Below, one piece after another: positions 36,933 through 48,496 of a DNA stretch of 64,000 nucleotides. The stretch is from assembly GCA_949987705.1 (NCBI GenBank), contig OX465282.1, positions 41,628,039 through 41,692,038 of the forward strand. The letters are read 5' to 3'. Each line of letters starts with the position of its first letter. The first letter of the stretch is position 1. The notes under the pieces are model-generated. The model was not told the DNA's origin and ran no database searches. It saw only the letters and a list, made by a program, of their open reading frames with translations. A program made the position numbers and the translations under genes. This DNA is from Thereva unica (taxonomy: Eukaryota; Arthropoda; Insecta; Diptera; Therevidae).

Positions 36933-37599
36933 CGTAAATCAAAATTCAAAATGGCAGCCAAGATGGCGGTCCAAAATTCATTTCATGGAAAGAGGTTCAT
37001 TTTTTTGAATATCTGACCACAGATTCGTAATCTGCCGCCAAAAAAAACCTTTTGGTGAAAATTGATGACGTTTCAACAATATCCAGGGCAAAGAATTCAA
37101 TAAATATCGTAAAAAATTAAAGATTATAAACAAATACTCATAACTTTCCAAATCCTCAAGAGCCCATCGAGATTTTTGATGGAGGTGTTAGAGTGACTTC
37201 TCCCGAACATTTTGACACCAAAAACGTCCATTTTAGAGATGGGGTATTTGAGAAATTGAGTTTAAAAGTTTTTTTTACTATTTTTTGACCTTTTGACCTT
37301 GAATTCGAAAATATGTTTATGTTTTTCAGCAAAATTTGCTACTGGTGGTTTGTAAACAACCCCTCTGACGTGAAAACATGTAAAACCTATCACAAATGTC
37401 GGCCCCAACAAAAGATATAGAGCCAAAATCGGAGAAAGAAAGTAAAAATTCGTAAAAATCCCTAAAAACCGCATTTAATTTTTTTGTCAACAGAATGTTA
37501 ATTAAATTCTAAAAAAAAATTTTTTTGTAGCCTTAAATAGTTGCCCAAACTCCCTGTGAAATTTCAGCCAAAACGAAGGGGGGTCGAAAAAATTTGTCC
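36933..37599. other. Unassigned repeat-like DNA
   Basis: Has AAATGGCAGCCAAGATGGCGG near the left edge, similar in wording to the satellites. The rest is unrecognised and no open frame is convincing. Confidence 0.35.
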
Positions 37600-39215
37600 G
37601 ATTTGACCAGGAATGTTCCATATATACATATATGTATAGGAAGTTATTGTAATCGGTCCGAAAATGGAAATCGAAAATTTCGACGTATTTTCATCTTTCA
37701 AGGTCCCAGAAGCATTTTAAGCAAAAAATTGGGAGGAAGTACACTATGTGTGTGTATGCGTACGTATGGGGTCATTTTTTCCTGCACGATATCGCGCGAA
37801 CCCAAAAAGATATCGACTTCGTCGAGGTGTCGTTCGAAGCGTATTAACCGAAATATGAACTGAAAAGATTTTCATAAAATTCGGTCAAGCCGTTTTTTGT
37901 TTAAGCGGCGTAAGTGATTTTTGTACCTGTACGATATAGCCCGTACCACGAAGGATATTGACTTACTTGAGGTGCCGTTCGAAGCGTATTAGCGAAAATA
38001 TAATCTGAAAAGATTTTTATAATATTCGGTCGAGCGGTTTTTTGGTTTAAATGACATAAGTGCTGCTGTTCGACATTGCACTCTATATGAAGAAAATAGA
38101 TTGTCGACACAGTATAAAGGGCGTTTCCTGTGACTCTAGTCTTTCACATAAAAAAAACTAGTTGGGATGTGGGTTCGACCCTTTCGGTCCACACGATCAA
38201 CTTCCCAGTATGATGGATGTTGAATATATGATTGGATATTTTAATAATAAATGAACAATAGGCAATATAGAATATTATCTATAATACCGAGAATTTGTCA
38301 CAATTGTTTATCAATATTTTCGCTAAAATGTCAAACTAAATGTGCGCACTTACAAGATTAGGATGACGAAAATGTATATAAAATTGATGTATTAATGTTT
38401 TTCGGCACCTCAATGAAATCGATATAGTTTTTAGTTCGCGCGGTATCGTGCAGGTACAAAAATCACTTAAGTCATTTAAACCAAAAAACCGCTGGACCGA
38501 ATATTATAAAAATCTTTTCAGATTATATTGTCGCTAATACGCTTCGAACGGCACCTCAAGTAAGTCAATATCTTTCGTGGTTCGGGAGATATCGTGCAGG
38601 TACAAAAATCACTTACGTCGCTTAAACAAAAAAACGGCTGGACCGAATTTTATGAAAATCTTTTCAGATCATATTTTGGTTAATACTCTTCGAACGGCAC
38701 CTCAACTAAGTCGATATCTTTTATAGTTCGCTCGATATCGTGCAGGTACAAAAATCACTTAAGTCGTTTAAATCAAAAAACCGCTGGACCGAATATTATA
38801 AAAATCTTTTCAGATTATATTGTCGCTAATACGCTTCGAACGGCCCCTCAAGTAAGTCAATATCTTTCGTGGTTCGGGCGATATCGTGTAAGTACAAAAA
38901 TCACTTACGTCGCTTAAACAAAAAAACGGCTGGACCGAATTTCATGAAAATCTTTTCAGATCATATTTCGGCTAATACGCTTCGAACGACACCTCAACGA
39001 AGTCGATATCAGTTTTGGTTCGCGCGATATCGTGCAGGAAAAAATGACCACATACGTACGCACATACACACACACACCCACACACATACTTCCTCCCAAT
39101 TTTTTGCTTAAAATGCTCCTGGGACTTTGAAAGATGAAAATACGTTGAAATTTTCGATTTCGATTTTCGGACCGATTACAATAACTTCCTATACTGGGAA
39201 GTTAAAAAAAAAGTG
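37600..39215. repeat. Large inverted repeat with ~145 bp tandem units
   Basis: The left arm (37627-38060) and right arm (38440-39200) are inverse. The outer ends match over about 150 bp, including GGAAGTTATTGTAATCGG and a GT/CA-rich patch. The left arm has two and the right arm about four units of a ~145 bp repeat containing TGCACGATATCGCGCGAAC and ATTCGGTCAAGCCG. Confidence 0.8.
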
Positions 39216-40147
39216 ATAATAAATGAAATATGATCTGAAAAGATTTTCATAAATTCGGTCGAACCGTTCTTTTTTTGTTTAAACGACGTTTATGATTTTT
39301 GTACCTGCACGATACCGCGCGAACTAAAAACTAGATTGACTTCATTGAGGTGCCGAAAAAAGAATATTAACGAAGAAATGCTCTGAAAAAAATTTCATAA
39401 TATTCGGTCGGGCCTTTTTTGTTTAAATAGAAAAACTTCGGCTAATTGTCAGAAACACCTTCAATTGACAAGTTTTGCTAATATCTAATAAACTCGATGG
39501 AATGAGATCCGTTCTAAACGAAGTGATCCTTTTTGGGCTCTGCACAGCGATAGCCTTCGAACAAAACATCACTTGCCAAAATCCGACAACCTTTCAAAAT
39601 TGTGCAAAAATTTCGTTACCCTTTACCTTGGATGAGCACTTTATGATGGGGAATTGTTTTCTACGCGTGATACAGTTTCAGGAAATTGCGGTTTATCCCG
39701 GGATTTCCGTAGTTATCGCAAAATTTGTTCTTTTTGGTCAAGTCAGACAAGTACCTAACAGTTACAGTTTTGCTAATATCTCCGAAAAGCTTTGGAATTT
39801 CCAAATGAAGTTATTCACTTCTCAGTTTGTCAACGGCGCTTCAGCAAGCGCAATACGAATTTGAACAATCGCTTTAGTGCAGCGAACGAAATACGGAGGA
39901 CATGTTTGTTTGCTAACGTTCAGGAAAAAGAAATTCTCTAGAAAAATCTTATGGATTTACTACTATTATAGTTATTTGAACTAGCTTCTCGGGATTGCTT
40001 TGTCATCAGTTCTGATACTAGCCAATTTTCCACTAGTGCTAAACGTATAACAATTTTGTAAGAAGTCAGTTTATTCCATTTTCGTTCATCATACTGGGAA
40101 GTTAATCGTGTGGACCGAAGGGGTCAAACCAACATCCCAACTAGTTA
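38154..40147. mobile_element. Terminal-inverted-repeat element of unknown family
   Basis: Ends share an inverted repeat of about 65 bp: ACTAGTTGGGATGT, GGTCCACACGAT and AACTTCCCAGTATGATG on the left, and the inverse on the right. Inner inverted pieces (38400-38460 with 39296-39355) lie inside. No clear target duplication and no recognisable transposase. Confidence 0.55.
39475..39864 (+). CDS. Unrecognised open frame (up to 129 aa) inside the inverted-repeat element
   Basis: Starts near 39475 (an internal ATG is at about 39502) and ends with a stop at 39862-39864. The protein has two hydrophobic patches (VILFGLCTAIAF and ISVVIAKFVLFG) and several cysteines. I know no family that fits. It lies in a stretch not repeated elsewhere in the window, so it is not a simple repeat by-product. 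Coding status is uncertain. Confidence 0.25.
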   Translation: MLISNKLDGMRSVLNEVILFGLCTAIAFEQNITCQNPTTFQNCAKISLPFTLDEHFMMGNCFLRVIQFQEIAVYPGISVVIAKFVLFGQVRQVPNSYSFANISEKLWNFQMKLFTSQFVNGASASAIRI

Positions 40148-40159
40148 TTATTATTGTTA

Positions 40160-40464
40160 TCGTTATTATTTAATGTGGCGCCCCAAAAAATTCTGCCATA
40201 CCAAAGGGGAGCCCCTGTGCACGCCACTGTCGATTGTACAGCCTTAGTTGCTAAACAGACGATGACACAAATGTAGGCTTTTTGTAATTTTGCGTTTCTT
40301 AGTGCTGATGTCTTAATAGTAATTGGTCCAGCGTAATCAATGCCAACATGGGTAAAGGGCTTGCTAATGTTGACTCTTGGAGTAAGTAACTGCCCCATTA
40401 ATTGTGTCATAGTTTCTCCCCTTTGTTTAACACATACCACACATTTATGTATTCTGCTGGTGAT
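40160..40464 (-). pseudogene. BEL/Pao integrase, N-terminal part, truncated
   Basis: Continues in frame from the next piece after a TGA (40465-40467). HKCVVC completes the zinc-binding HHCC domain, and THVGIDYAGPI carries the first catalytic Asp. The frame loses similarity after ICVIVCLATKAV (about 40235), so the rest of the integrase and the 3' LTR are missing. Confidence 0.8.
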
Positions 40465-41616
40465 TCATCTTCTTGCATTTAAAATCAAAAATCGTTGACG
40501 GCTCGTACTTAACACCAATGAAGGCCCGCCATGTAATGTTTCTAGGTGGATCTTGTCTATGAGTAAGTGTGTGAGCGTATGATTTTGGGGTAAAATGATG
40601 GTATGTTTCACCTCGTATGGGATTGTGGCATTGCGTAGTCTTCCTACCACTCGTATCAACTGGTCATGGTCCATGAACGGCGTTAATTTTATTAATCGAC
40701 TGCTTCGTGCTAGTGGTTTTCCTTGTAATAAACTGGCGTGTTCCTCCGGAAAAGCCATCTGCTGCGTAAGTCGTAAAATTGTATTCTCTGCCTTTTGCCA
40801 TTCCAGGGCAGATAGGTGCTTAGTTTGTTTATCCTTAGGATGTAAGCAATTGTATTTAAAACGTTGTATGACGGCTACTATATAGATCAGTCGTGTTATG
40901 GACGAGTAGCGACATAATATGTTGTCCTCAAGTTGTGTGAGAAAACTTGTGTCGGCTGGTTTTTTCGCTTCAAGATCGGTATTTTCCTTTATTTCTTGAA
41001 ACTGCGGCCATTGGGTATGTGGTTTACTTAGCCAACTGGGTCCATGCCACCATAACTGATTGTTAATTAAATTTGTCACCGAGATGCCTCGAGATGCTAT
41101 GTCGGCAGGATTATCTTCTGTTGAGATGTGTCTCCATTGATCGTATCGTATTTCCTCTTGAATTTCGACGACACGATTGGCCACGTACGTCTTCCATCTG
41201 GACGGATGTTCCTTCACCCATTGGAGCGCGATCATTGAATCCGTCCATGCGAATGTGGGGATATGTTGCAGTTGCATGTCTTCAATCGTGTTTTTTACTA
41301 GTTTGGCTAAAATTACAGCTCCATTCAGTTCTAGCCTGGGTATTGTTGTTGGCTTGTGAGGAGCCACCTTCGCCTTGGAAGTAAGTAAGATTGTTGAGAT
41401 TTGTCCATGATCCTCCTCTACTCGTAAGTATAGGACTGCAGCGTATGCCTTTGCTGATGCATCACAAAAACCATGGAGTTGTGCCTTAGTATTGACGCTG
41501 TACTTAATCCACCTAGTAATTTTTAATTTGCTTATATTAGTTAGCTCGTGTTTGCAAGTTAACCACTCATTTTCTATTTGGGTGGACACCTGTTGATCCC
41601 ATGAACAGCCGGTTAT
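40465..41616 (-). pseudogene. BEL/Pao RNase H and integrase zinc-domain region
   Basis: Frame opens after an in-frame TAG (41617-41619) following the RT. LHGFCDASAKAYAAVLY is the start of the RNase H-like region of Pao elements, with RLELNGA and AWTDSMIALQW motifs. The end (HTLTHLLIDKIHLETLHGG) contains the histidines of the integrase zinc domain. Closed by TGA at 40465-40467. Confidence 0.85.
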
Positions 41617-42978
41617 CTATAGTACTTGCATTAATATTTTAGCAATGATAATGACAGGAGATAACCAGCCTAATGGGTCATATAAGGATGCGATATCTGA
41701 AAGAATATTGCGTTTAGTTGTAATGGTGTATTCTCGCATTGGAGTGATGGCAAATGTGAAGTGATCTGGTCCAGGATGCCAACGTATCCCAAGGGTTTTC
41801 ACTGCTTCGTCTGTGCTGAGTGTTAACACAGTCTTTAGTTCACGATGCTCTGGAGGGAGATGGTCTAATAATTTCTGATCATTACTAGCCCATTTTCGTA
41901 AATTAAAACCGCCGGATCGTGTGATGTTTATCAGTTCCATTTGTAAATGTTTTGCATCGTGGGTGTTGTCAGCTCCGGTTAGCAAATCGTCGACATAAAA
42001 GTTATTATGTAGTGCTTTCGAGGCTAACGGCCAAGTTTCCTTTTCATCCACTGCCAATGGTTGTAGCGTGCGAATGGCTAGGTAAGGAGCACTTACCGTG
42101 CCAAAAGTCACAGTTTTCAACTTGTAATCTTGAAGTTGTAAGGTTTTTGGATTTTGCCATATAATTCTTTGAAATGTTTGGTCCTTAGGATGAACATCAA
42201 TCATGCGGTACATTTTCTCAATGTCTGCATTCATAGCGACTTTATATTTTCTCCAATTGAGCAAAGTTGCAAACAGCTTTGGCTGCAGTCTCGGTCCAGT
42301 CAGCAAGTGATCGTTGAGCGATGTCCCATTTGTAGTTTTGGCAGATGCATCGAATACGACTCTTAATTTAGTCGTGGTGCTCTCCTTGAAGACTGCATGA
42401 TGAGGGATGTAGAAATGATCTTCCTTCTCTGTTGGAGGATCCACTTCTTCCATGTGCCCAAGTTCAATATATTCGTCTAAACACTTTCTATGTTCTTCTT
42501 CGAATTGTGGTTTCATGGTGAACTGCCGTTGCAGTGATGTGAAACGTTTGAGTGCTTGTGGTCTTGACAATCCTAAAGCAGGAACCTTGTTGTTCTTAAA
42601 TGGAAGGTTGACTTGGTATTTTCCATTTTGTTTGCGGGTGTGGGTTTTATCGAAGATTTCTTGGCACATTTCGTCGTCCTCGTTTAGGATCTGTTTTGCT
42701 GGCAATTCTTCGAATTCCCAAAAGGATTTTAACTGTTCATTTAAGTCCATCGTTGTGGCCGTAAATGCTGATACTTGATAAACGAAAGTATTTGTCATTG
42801 GTCCAAGTATTATCCACCCAAATATGGTATTAATGGCTATTGGGGCGGTGTCAGGTCCTTTTCGGATGCCTTCCTTTACGATGCGTGCATAAAGTCGAGT
42901 TCCTAGAAGGGCGTCGATCCGTCCTGGCTTCCAGAATGTTGGATCTGCTAGTGGCAAGTTGTTGAGGTGTTTCCATTC
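41617..42978 (-). pseudogene. BEL/Pao protease C-terminus and reverse transcriptase
   Basis: Begins after an in-frame TAG (about 42979). GRIDALLGTRLYARI and IFGWIILGP are the end of the DUF1758-type protease region. RT follows with LRVVFDASAKT, MNADIEKMYRMI (motif A) and FYVDDLLTGAD, with the catalytic YVDD near 41990. Otherwise open for 446 codons. The portion right of 42706 is repeated at 47058. Confidence 0.9.
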
Positions 42979-43916
42979 CTCCTAGCGAATTACCTTTGTT
43001 GGTAAGGGAACACTGATATTATTGAGTATCAGGAAATCATCTGCTATTGACACCGTGTTAGAACTCTTTGATTTTAACGTGAGTCTAACTTGTTAATCGC
43101 TGATGGGCTAATGTCTATGCCTGTGATTGCTACAGTTGTCGGGGTGCCTGTAGCTCCTAACTGTTTGCATGCAGCCTTCGTTATGAACGAAGATTCGGAG
43201 CCAGGGTCAATTAGACACCGTAACGTATTTTCCGAGCCATGATCAGTTCGAAATGTTATCAATGCTGTTGCCAACAATGCATGGCTACTTCTCATGGCTA
43301 AGAAACTTGGTATCGTATTTACTCGGGTAGCGCTGTCGGCTGCCTTCGGAAGTGTTGGAGATGGGCTTGGTATGTCGTCTCCTTCGTAAAAATATTTTTC
43401 TTTGAATCCTGTTGATCTCTGCTTTTCTTGTCTTGAGTCATCGTGTAAAGTAGTATGATGTCGTTGTTTGCATTTGCGACATGTATATTTACTTGTGCAT
43501 TCCCTTGTAGTATGATTATTTGATAAACAGTTCAAGCACCGTCCAGCTTGCTGTAGTATCTTACGCCTAGCCTCAGTACTCATTTGCTGATACTTGGTAC
43601 ATACGCGAATATAATGTTTTTGCTGGCAAGCCGGACAGCAGTTTTGTTTCACCGTATGATAACTATGTGTGACCCTTTTAGTGATAGTTGGCTTGAGTGC
43701 CTGTGTTGCTGACTTCGGCACGATTGTATCGGCTATCGACTCTAGAATCCGTAATCTCATAGTTAAGAATTTGCTAAAGTTCGAGAAACTTGGCAACGTC
43801 TGATCTGCTCCTTGCTCTTCTTCCCATAACCGTAGTGTGGTGAAGGGAAGTTTTTGTACTAGCAAGAAGATCAAAATTGCATCCCAAGATGACGTATCCA
43901 CTTCTAAGCTTTTCAG
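42979..43916 (-). pseudogene. BEL/Pao gag C-terminus and protease start, frameshifted
   Basis: Frame from 43916 contains zinc motifs CPACQQKHYIRVC, CLNCLSNNHTTREC and CRKCKQRHH, then the protease active site LIDPGSESSFI (Pro where Ser/Thr is usual). The frame ends at 43074-43076. Similarity continues in another frame (TLKSKSSNTVSIADDF) to a TAG near 42979, so a frameshift lies near 43085. Confidence 0.85.
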
Positions 43917-44144
43917 TTATTGAAGACATTCGGAGGTTGTATCTATTAATTCCTTCATGCCTTTAGAAGTTTCCGTGGACAGTTTCGGTATGCTGGTGAA
44001 TGTTTTTAATTGGTGATTCACTAACATTCTCTTATTTTCGTACCGCTCCTTCAGTTTTTCCCACGCTGGTGCATAATCCTCATTAGTAGTTGGAACATGT
44101 CGTACCAAGCTTTTGATAAAAGTCAATTTTTCGATCATCATATG
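43917..44144 (-). pseudogene. BEL/Pao gag fragment (DUF1759-like)
   Basis: PAWEKLKERYENKRML and KLTFIKSLV are typical of the DUF1759 gag domain. A TAA at 43917-43919, where Gln would fit, breaks the frame. The N-terminal half of gag is missing; a TGA precedes the first Met. Confidence 0.85.
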
Positions 44145-45762
44145 TCAAAAATGATCTAATAAAAGACGGGAAGTGCCATGGCTTCTCGATGGCACAGTAG
44201 ACATGAATATGTCTTATCCCTGGGGTCTATTTGTTTCTTGTTCTTATTGGAAATCACCTTCTTGTTCTTATTGGAAAGAACCCCTGGAGGGGGTCGAAAG
44301 GAATGCACACAACAATATATATCTGGCTCGCTTCAATACATACCCTTCAACCACCTTATCCTTTTCCACAATGTAACAGAATACAAACACACGAAACGAA
44401 ATCGTTCAAAATAAAAAAATTGTGCCTTTGCAAAAATTCTAAACGCACCGCGGCCGCACCACACTCAATCCGCAAGCTGCGTAGTAAGAAAATTCCCTGA
44501 TATCGATTCTGATTCCGCCCCGCTTCGAAAACACAAAAATATCGCGCGACGGACGACTCAAGCACACCTTTTCTAATGGGGCCCATCCACAGGCCAACTA
44601 GTTGTCCTAACTGAGTTGTGTTGTCACTGAATCGCATCGTGTGTGGGGCAGTTGGCAAACTGATTTGCCAGTTGGGGTTTCAGTTGGGATAAATCAAAAT
44701 CTTTTAATTTTATGGGGGCGGGGCCTAGAGTTTGGGCAACTAGTTGCAATGTGTGTATTGCAGTTTGGCAAACTACTTGGATGAATTAAGCCTGAATTCG
44801 AAGAATATATGCAAGTTTATTTTGCATTATTTTTAATTTAAATTATGAAAGTTCACATAATATTAAATTATTTTCATAGTTTGTACTTTTAGAATTTAAT
44901 TTATATTTTGAAAAATATAAATATTCATATTAATAATTAAAAACAATTATAATTAATCAAAACGACAAATATTCATGTCAAAAGAAATGTCTCGAAAATT
45001 TTCTAACCTTAAGAAAGCTTTCGATAATATTTTCACCTAAAAGTATGCAGAATTAAATATAAATTTTATATGGGAAGTATCCCCCACGTGACATCAGCAC
45101 TAAAATACCGTATACGGTATACAGTCTTTTGCATTACCTTGTTTCTGAATACCGTGATTACTATGGGCATGTGAAAACTCGCAGCCGATGCCGGTTCACA
45201 ATGTCGGTGGGTGAGCGGGTTTTTATGCTGAGGCTATGGAGGGAAATAAATTTCATGTTCGAGTCATCAGCTTAGCGTATTTTTGGTTTTTCGTGGGCAT
45301 AAGATTCGTAGTGTATATTGTGTGCTGTTTGTGGGTGAGGGGTTTTACTGGAGGGAAGGCAATTTCTCTAACTGGTAGTGTAATATCATAGACTCGCCAA
45401 GTTTTTAACTTGTAAAAAGTGGCAAAATATTGTATTTTAACATTTTTTACTGCACGTGTATTACCGGTGATAAGTTGGTTAGTGATCCGAGTGAATAAAT
45501 TGAATGAAATTGATAAGGTGACCAGTTTCGTTTACATTCATGTGGTTTTTTCGGGTTAATTTAGGGAAAAAATGTTGGATTTATGTGGTAATGAAATTAA
45601 AAGTGAATTTAAAATGGTTAAAAATTATTACGGAATAGTTATTAAAACATAAGTGCAAGTACCACCACACAACATGAATAACAAAAATTTTGAACTTTTT
45701 CCTACACAGTTTTCTGCTTTAATATTTTTAAAAATTATTCTTCAACAAGCTTTAATCACTTT
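44145..45762. other. Non-coding stretch between BEL fragment and RTE LINE (copy A)
   Basis: Contains a 17 bp direct repeat (CTTGTTCTTATTGGAAA, near 44232 and 44258), a palindrome TACCGTATACGGTA near 45106-45119, and 45160-45275, which recurs as a diverged direct copy at 53611-53718. The fold-back left arm is at about 45348-45618. No LTR seen. Confidence 0.6.
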
Positions 45763-45774
45763 AAATTCACTTTT
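45763..45774. repeat. Target site duplication of RTE LINE, copy A left side
   Basis: AAATTCACTTTT. Its partner lies at 52995-53006, beyond the duplicated block. Confidence 0.8.
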
Positions 45775-47057
45775 TATCAATTGCTGCGCTATCGGAACTA
45801 CGGCTTACCGGATCCGGGATATTGACAATCGTCCCGCCAACAATCGACGAAACGATGATGCTTTACTATTCCGGTGGTGAGAAAAGAGAAGCCGGCGTCG
45901 GCTTTATGGTCGACCGACGGGCTGCCAGCAGCGTTATCGCATTCCAACCGATATCCGAGCGTTTGGCGGTTATAACCATCAGTGGAACGATCAAGACCCA
46001 TATCATATCCGTTTATGCGCCAACCGAGACCAGCACGGACACGAACAAGGACGAATTTTACGATCAGCTTCAACAGACGCTGGATATGATACCTCAAATC
46101 GAATTAATAATTCTCGCGGGGGATTTCAATGCACATTCAGGAGTGGATCCAACCGGCTGGGAAGAGACCATGGGCAAATTCGGACACGGAGTAATTAATG
46201 ACAACGGCTTACGCCTGCTTTCATTCGCATCGTCAAACAACTTGATCGTTGGCAACAGCATTTTCCGCCATCCACTGAAACACCAACTCACCTGGCGAAA
46301 TCCATCCAGCCAAGACTCGGCGATGTTAGACTACGTTTTGATCAACACAAGATTCCGATCGACGCTTAAAGACGTACGTGCAATGCGTGGACCCGATTGC
46401 GGATCGGACCATTATCTTGTTCGAGCGAAATTGCAGATGCGATTGCAAAGAGCGAAGAAAACGGAGCCACCACCAGCCAAGAAAAATTGGGCGTGCCTAC
46501 GGGACCCGGCCATCGGGCGAGAGTTTCAAATGGCATTATCCAACAAATTCGCGGCGCTCGCAATACCGGACGATATCGATGTGGAAGAAAGGCAATTGTC
46601 GGAGTCTATTGTGGAGTGTGCAATGGAGTTGTGTCCAACTATCCGTAAACGGACGCAGCCATGGATCTCGGACAGCTGTCTGGACCTCGTCGATCAGCGG
46701 AGGCGCATGAAACACGTCGACTTTGAGGAATACCGAAGATTGAACAAAGAAGTTCGGCAGAAAATGAAATTGGAACGAGAAGCGTACTGGAATAACGTTG
46801 CGGCCGACATGGAAAAAGCGGCGTCGAGGCACGAGTACCGGACGCTGTACCAGACAATCCGCCGGTTAGGTGGCAAAACAACATCAACAAACGACAACAT
46901 CAAAAAATCGGATGGAACTTTTGTGACTTCTGCCCATGAACGCCTGGAGCGGTGGAGAGCATTCTTCCACCAGCTGTATAACCACGATCCGCCGCAAGGT
47001 CCAACACCCGAACCACCAATTATCGAACAGCCGATGAATCAGTTTCTCGATACCGAA
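45775..47057 (+). pseudogene. RTE-type LINE, 5' half only (copy A)
   Basis: Identical, apart from one codon (Ala/Gly at 46552), to 50127-51409. It encodes most of the endonuclease (GDFNAHS, SDHYLV) and the linker, and is cut before the RT at the duplication junction. The frame then runs into antisense BEL sequence and stops at 47084. Confidence 0.93.
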
Positions 47058-47330
47058 TTCTTCGAATTCCCAAAAGGATTTTAACTGTTCATTTAAGTCC
47101 ATCGTTGTGGCCGTAAATGCTGATACTTGATAAACGAAAGTATTTGTCATTGGTCCAAGTATTATCCACCCAAATATGGTATTAATGGCTATTGGGGCGG
47201 TGTCAGGTCCTTTTCGGATGCCTTCCTTTACGATGCGTGCATAAAGTCGAGTTCCTAGAAGGGCGTCGATCCGTCCTGGCTTCCAGAATGTTGGATCTGC
47301 TAGTGGCAAGTTGTTGAGGTGTTTCCATTC
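47058..47330 (-). pseudogene. BEL/Pao protease-RT junction fragment (duplicate)
   Basis: Copy of 42706-42978. The RT itself is absent; the frame passes into antisense RTE sequence at 47057. Confidence 0.9.
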
Positions 47331-48268
47331 CTCCTAGCGAATTACCTTTGTTGGTAAGGGAACACTGATATTATTGAGTATCAGGAAATCATCTGCTATT
47401 GACACCGTGTTAGAACTCTTTGATTTTAACGTGAGTCTAACTTGTTAATCGCTGATGGGCTAATGTCTATGCCTGTGATTGCTACAGTTGTCGGGGTGCC
47501 TGTAGCTCCTAACTGTTTGCATGCAGCCTTCGTTATGAACGAAGATTCGGAGCCAGGGTCAATTAGACACCGTAACGTATTTTCCGAGCCATGATCAGTT
47601 CGAAATGTTATCAATGCTGTTGCCAACAATGCATGGCTACTTCTCATGGCTAAGAAACTTGGTATCGTATTTACTCGGGTAGCGCTGTCGGCTGCCTTCG
47701 GAAGTGTTGGAGATGGGCTTGGTATGTCGTCTCCTTCGTAAAAATATTTTTCTTTGAATCCTGTTGATCTCTGCTTTTCTTGTCTTGAGTCATCGTGTAA
47801 AGTAGTATGATGTCGTTGTTTGCATTTGCGACATGTATATTTACTTGTGCATTCCCTTGTAGTATGATTATTTGATAAACAGTTCAAGCACCGTCCAGCT
47901 TGCTGTAGTATCTTACGCCTAGCCTCAGTACTCATTTGCTGATACTTGGTACATACGCGAATATAATGTTTTTGCTGGCAAGCCGGACAGCAGTTTTGTT
48001 TCACCGTATGATAACTATGTGTGACCCTTTTAGTGATAGTTGGCTTGAGTGCCTGTGTTGCTGACTTCGGCACGATTGTATCGGCTATCGACTCTAGAAT
48101 CCGTAATCTCATAGTTAAGAATTTGCTAAAGTTCGAGAAACTTGGCAACGTCTGATCTGCTCCTTGCTCTTCTTCCCATAACCGTAGTGTGGTGAAGGGA
48201 AGTTTTTGTACTAGCAAGAAGATCAAAATTGCATCCCAAGATGACGTATCCACTTCTAAGCTTTTCAG
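47331..48268 (-). pseudogene. BEL/Pao gag C-terminus and protease (duplicate)
   Basis: Copy of 42979-43916 with the same stop and frameshift, which shows the damage came before the duplication. Confidence 0.9.
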
Positions 48269-48496
48269 TTATTGAAGACATTCGGAGGTTGTATCTATTA
48301 ATTCCTTCATGCCTTTAGAAGTTTCCGTGGACAGTTTCGGTATGCTGGTGAATGTTTTTAATTGGTGATTCACTAACATTCTCTTATTTTCGTACCGCCC
48401 CTTCAGTTTTTCCCACGCTGGTGCATAATCCTCATTAGTAGTTGGAACATGTCGTACCAAGCTTTTGATAAAAGTCAATTTTTCGATCATCATATG
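48269..48496 (-). pseudogene. BEL/Pao gag fragment (duplicate)
   Basis: Copy of 43917-44144 with one Glu to Gly change (KLKGRYENKR). Confidence 0.9.

Larger units (their letters stand above)
42706..47057. repeat. 4352 bp tandem duplication, copy A
   Basis: Covers the BEL gag/protease fragment, a non-coding stretch, a fold-back arm and the 5' half of the RTE LINE. Repeated immediately at 47058-51409. Two bases (AA) are shared at the breakpoints. Confidence 0.97.

Noticed and set aside
44173..44658. Overlapping 67-100 codon frames left of the RTE element (also 48525-49010)
   Set aside because: Several frames overlap on both strands, none has a recognisable domain, and the second set exists only through the tandem duplication.
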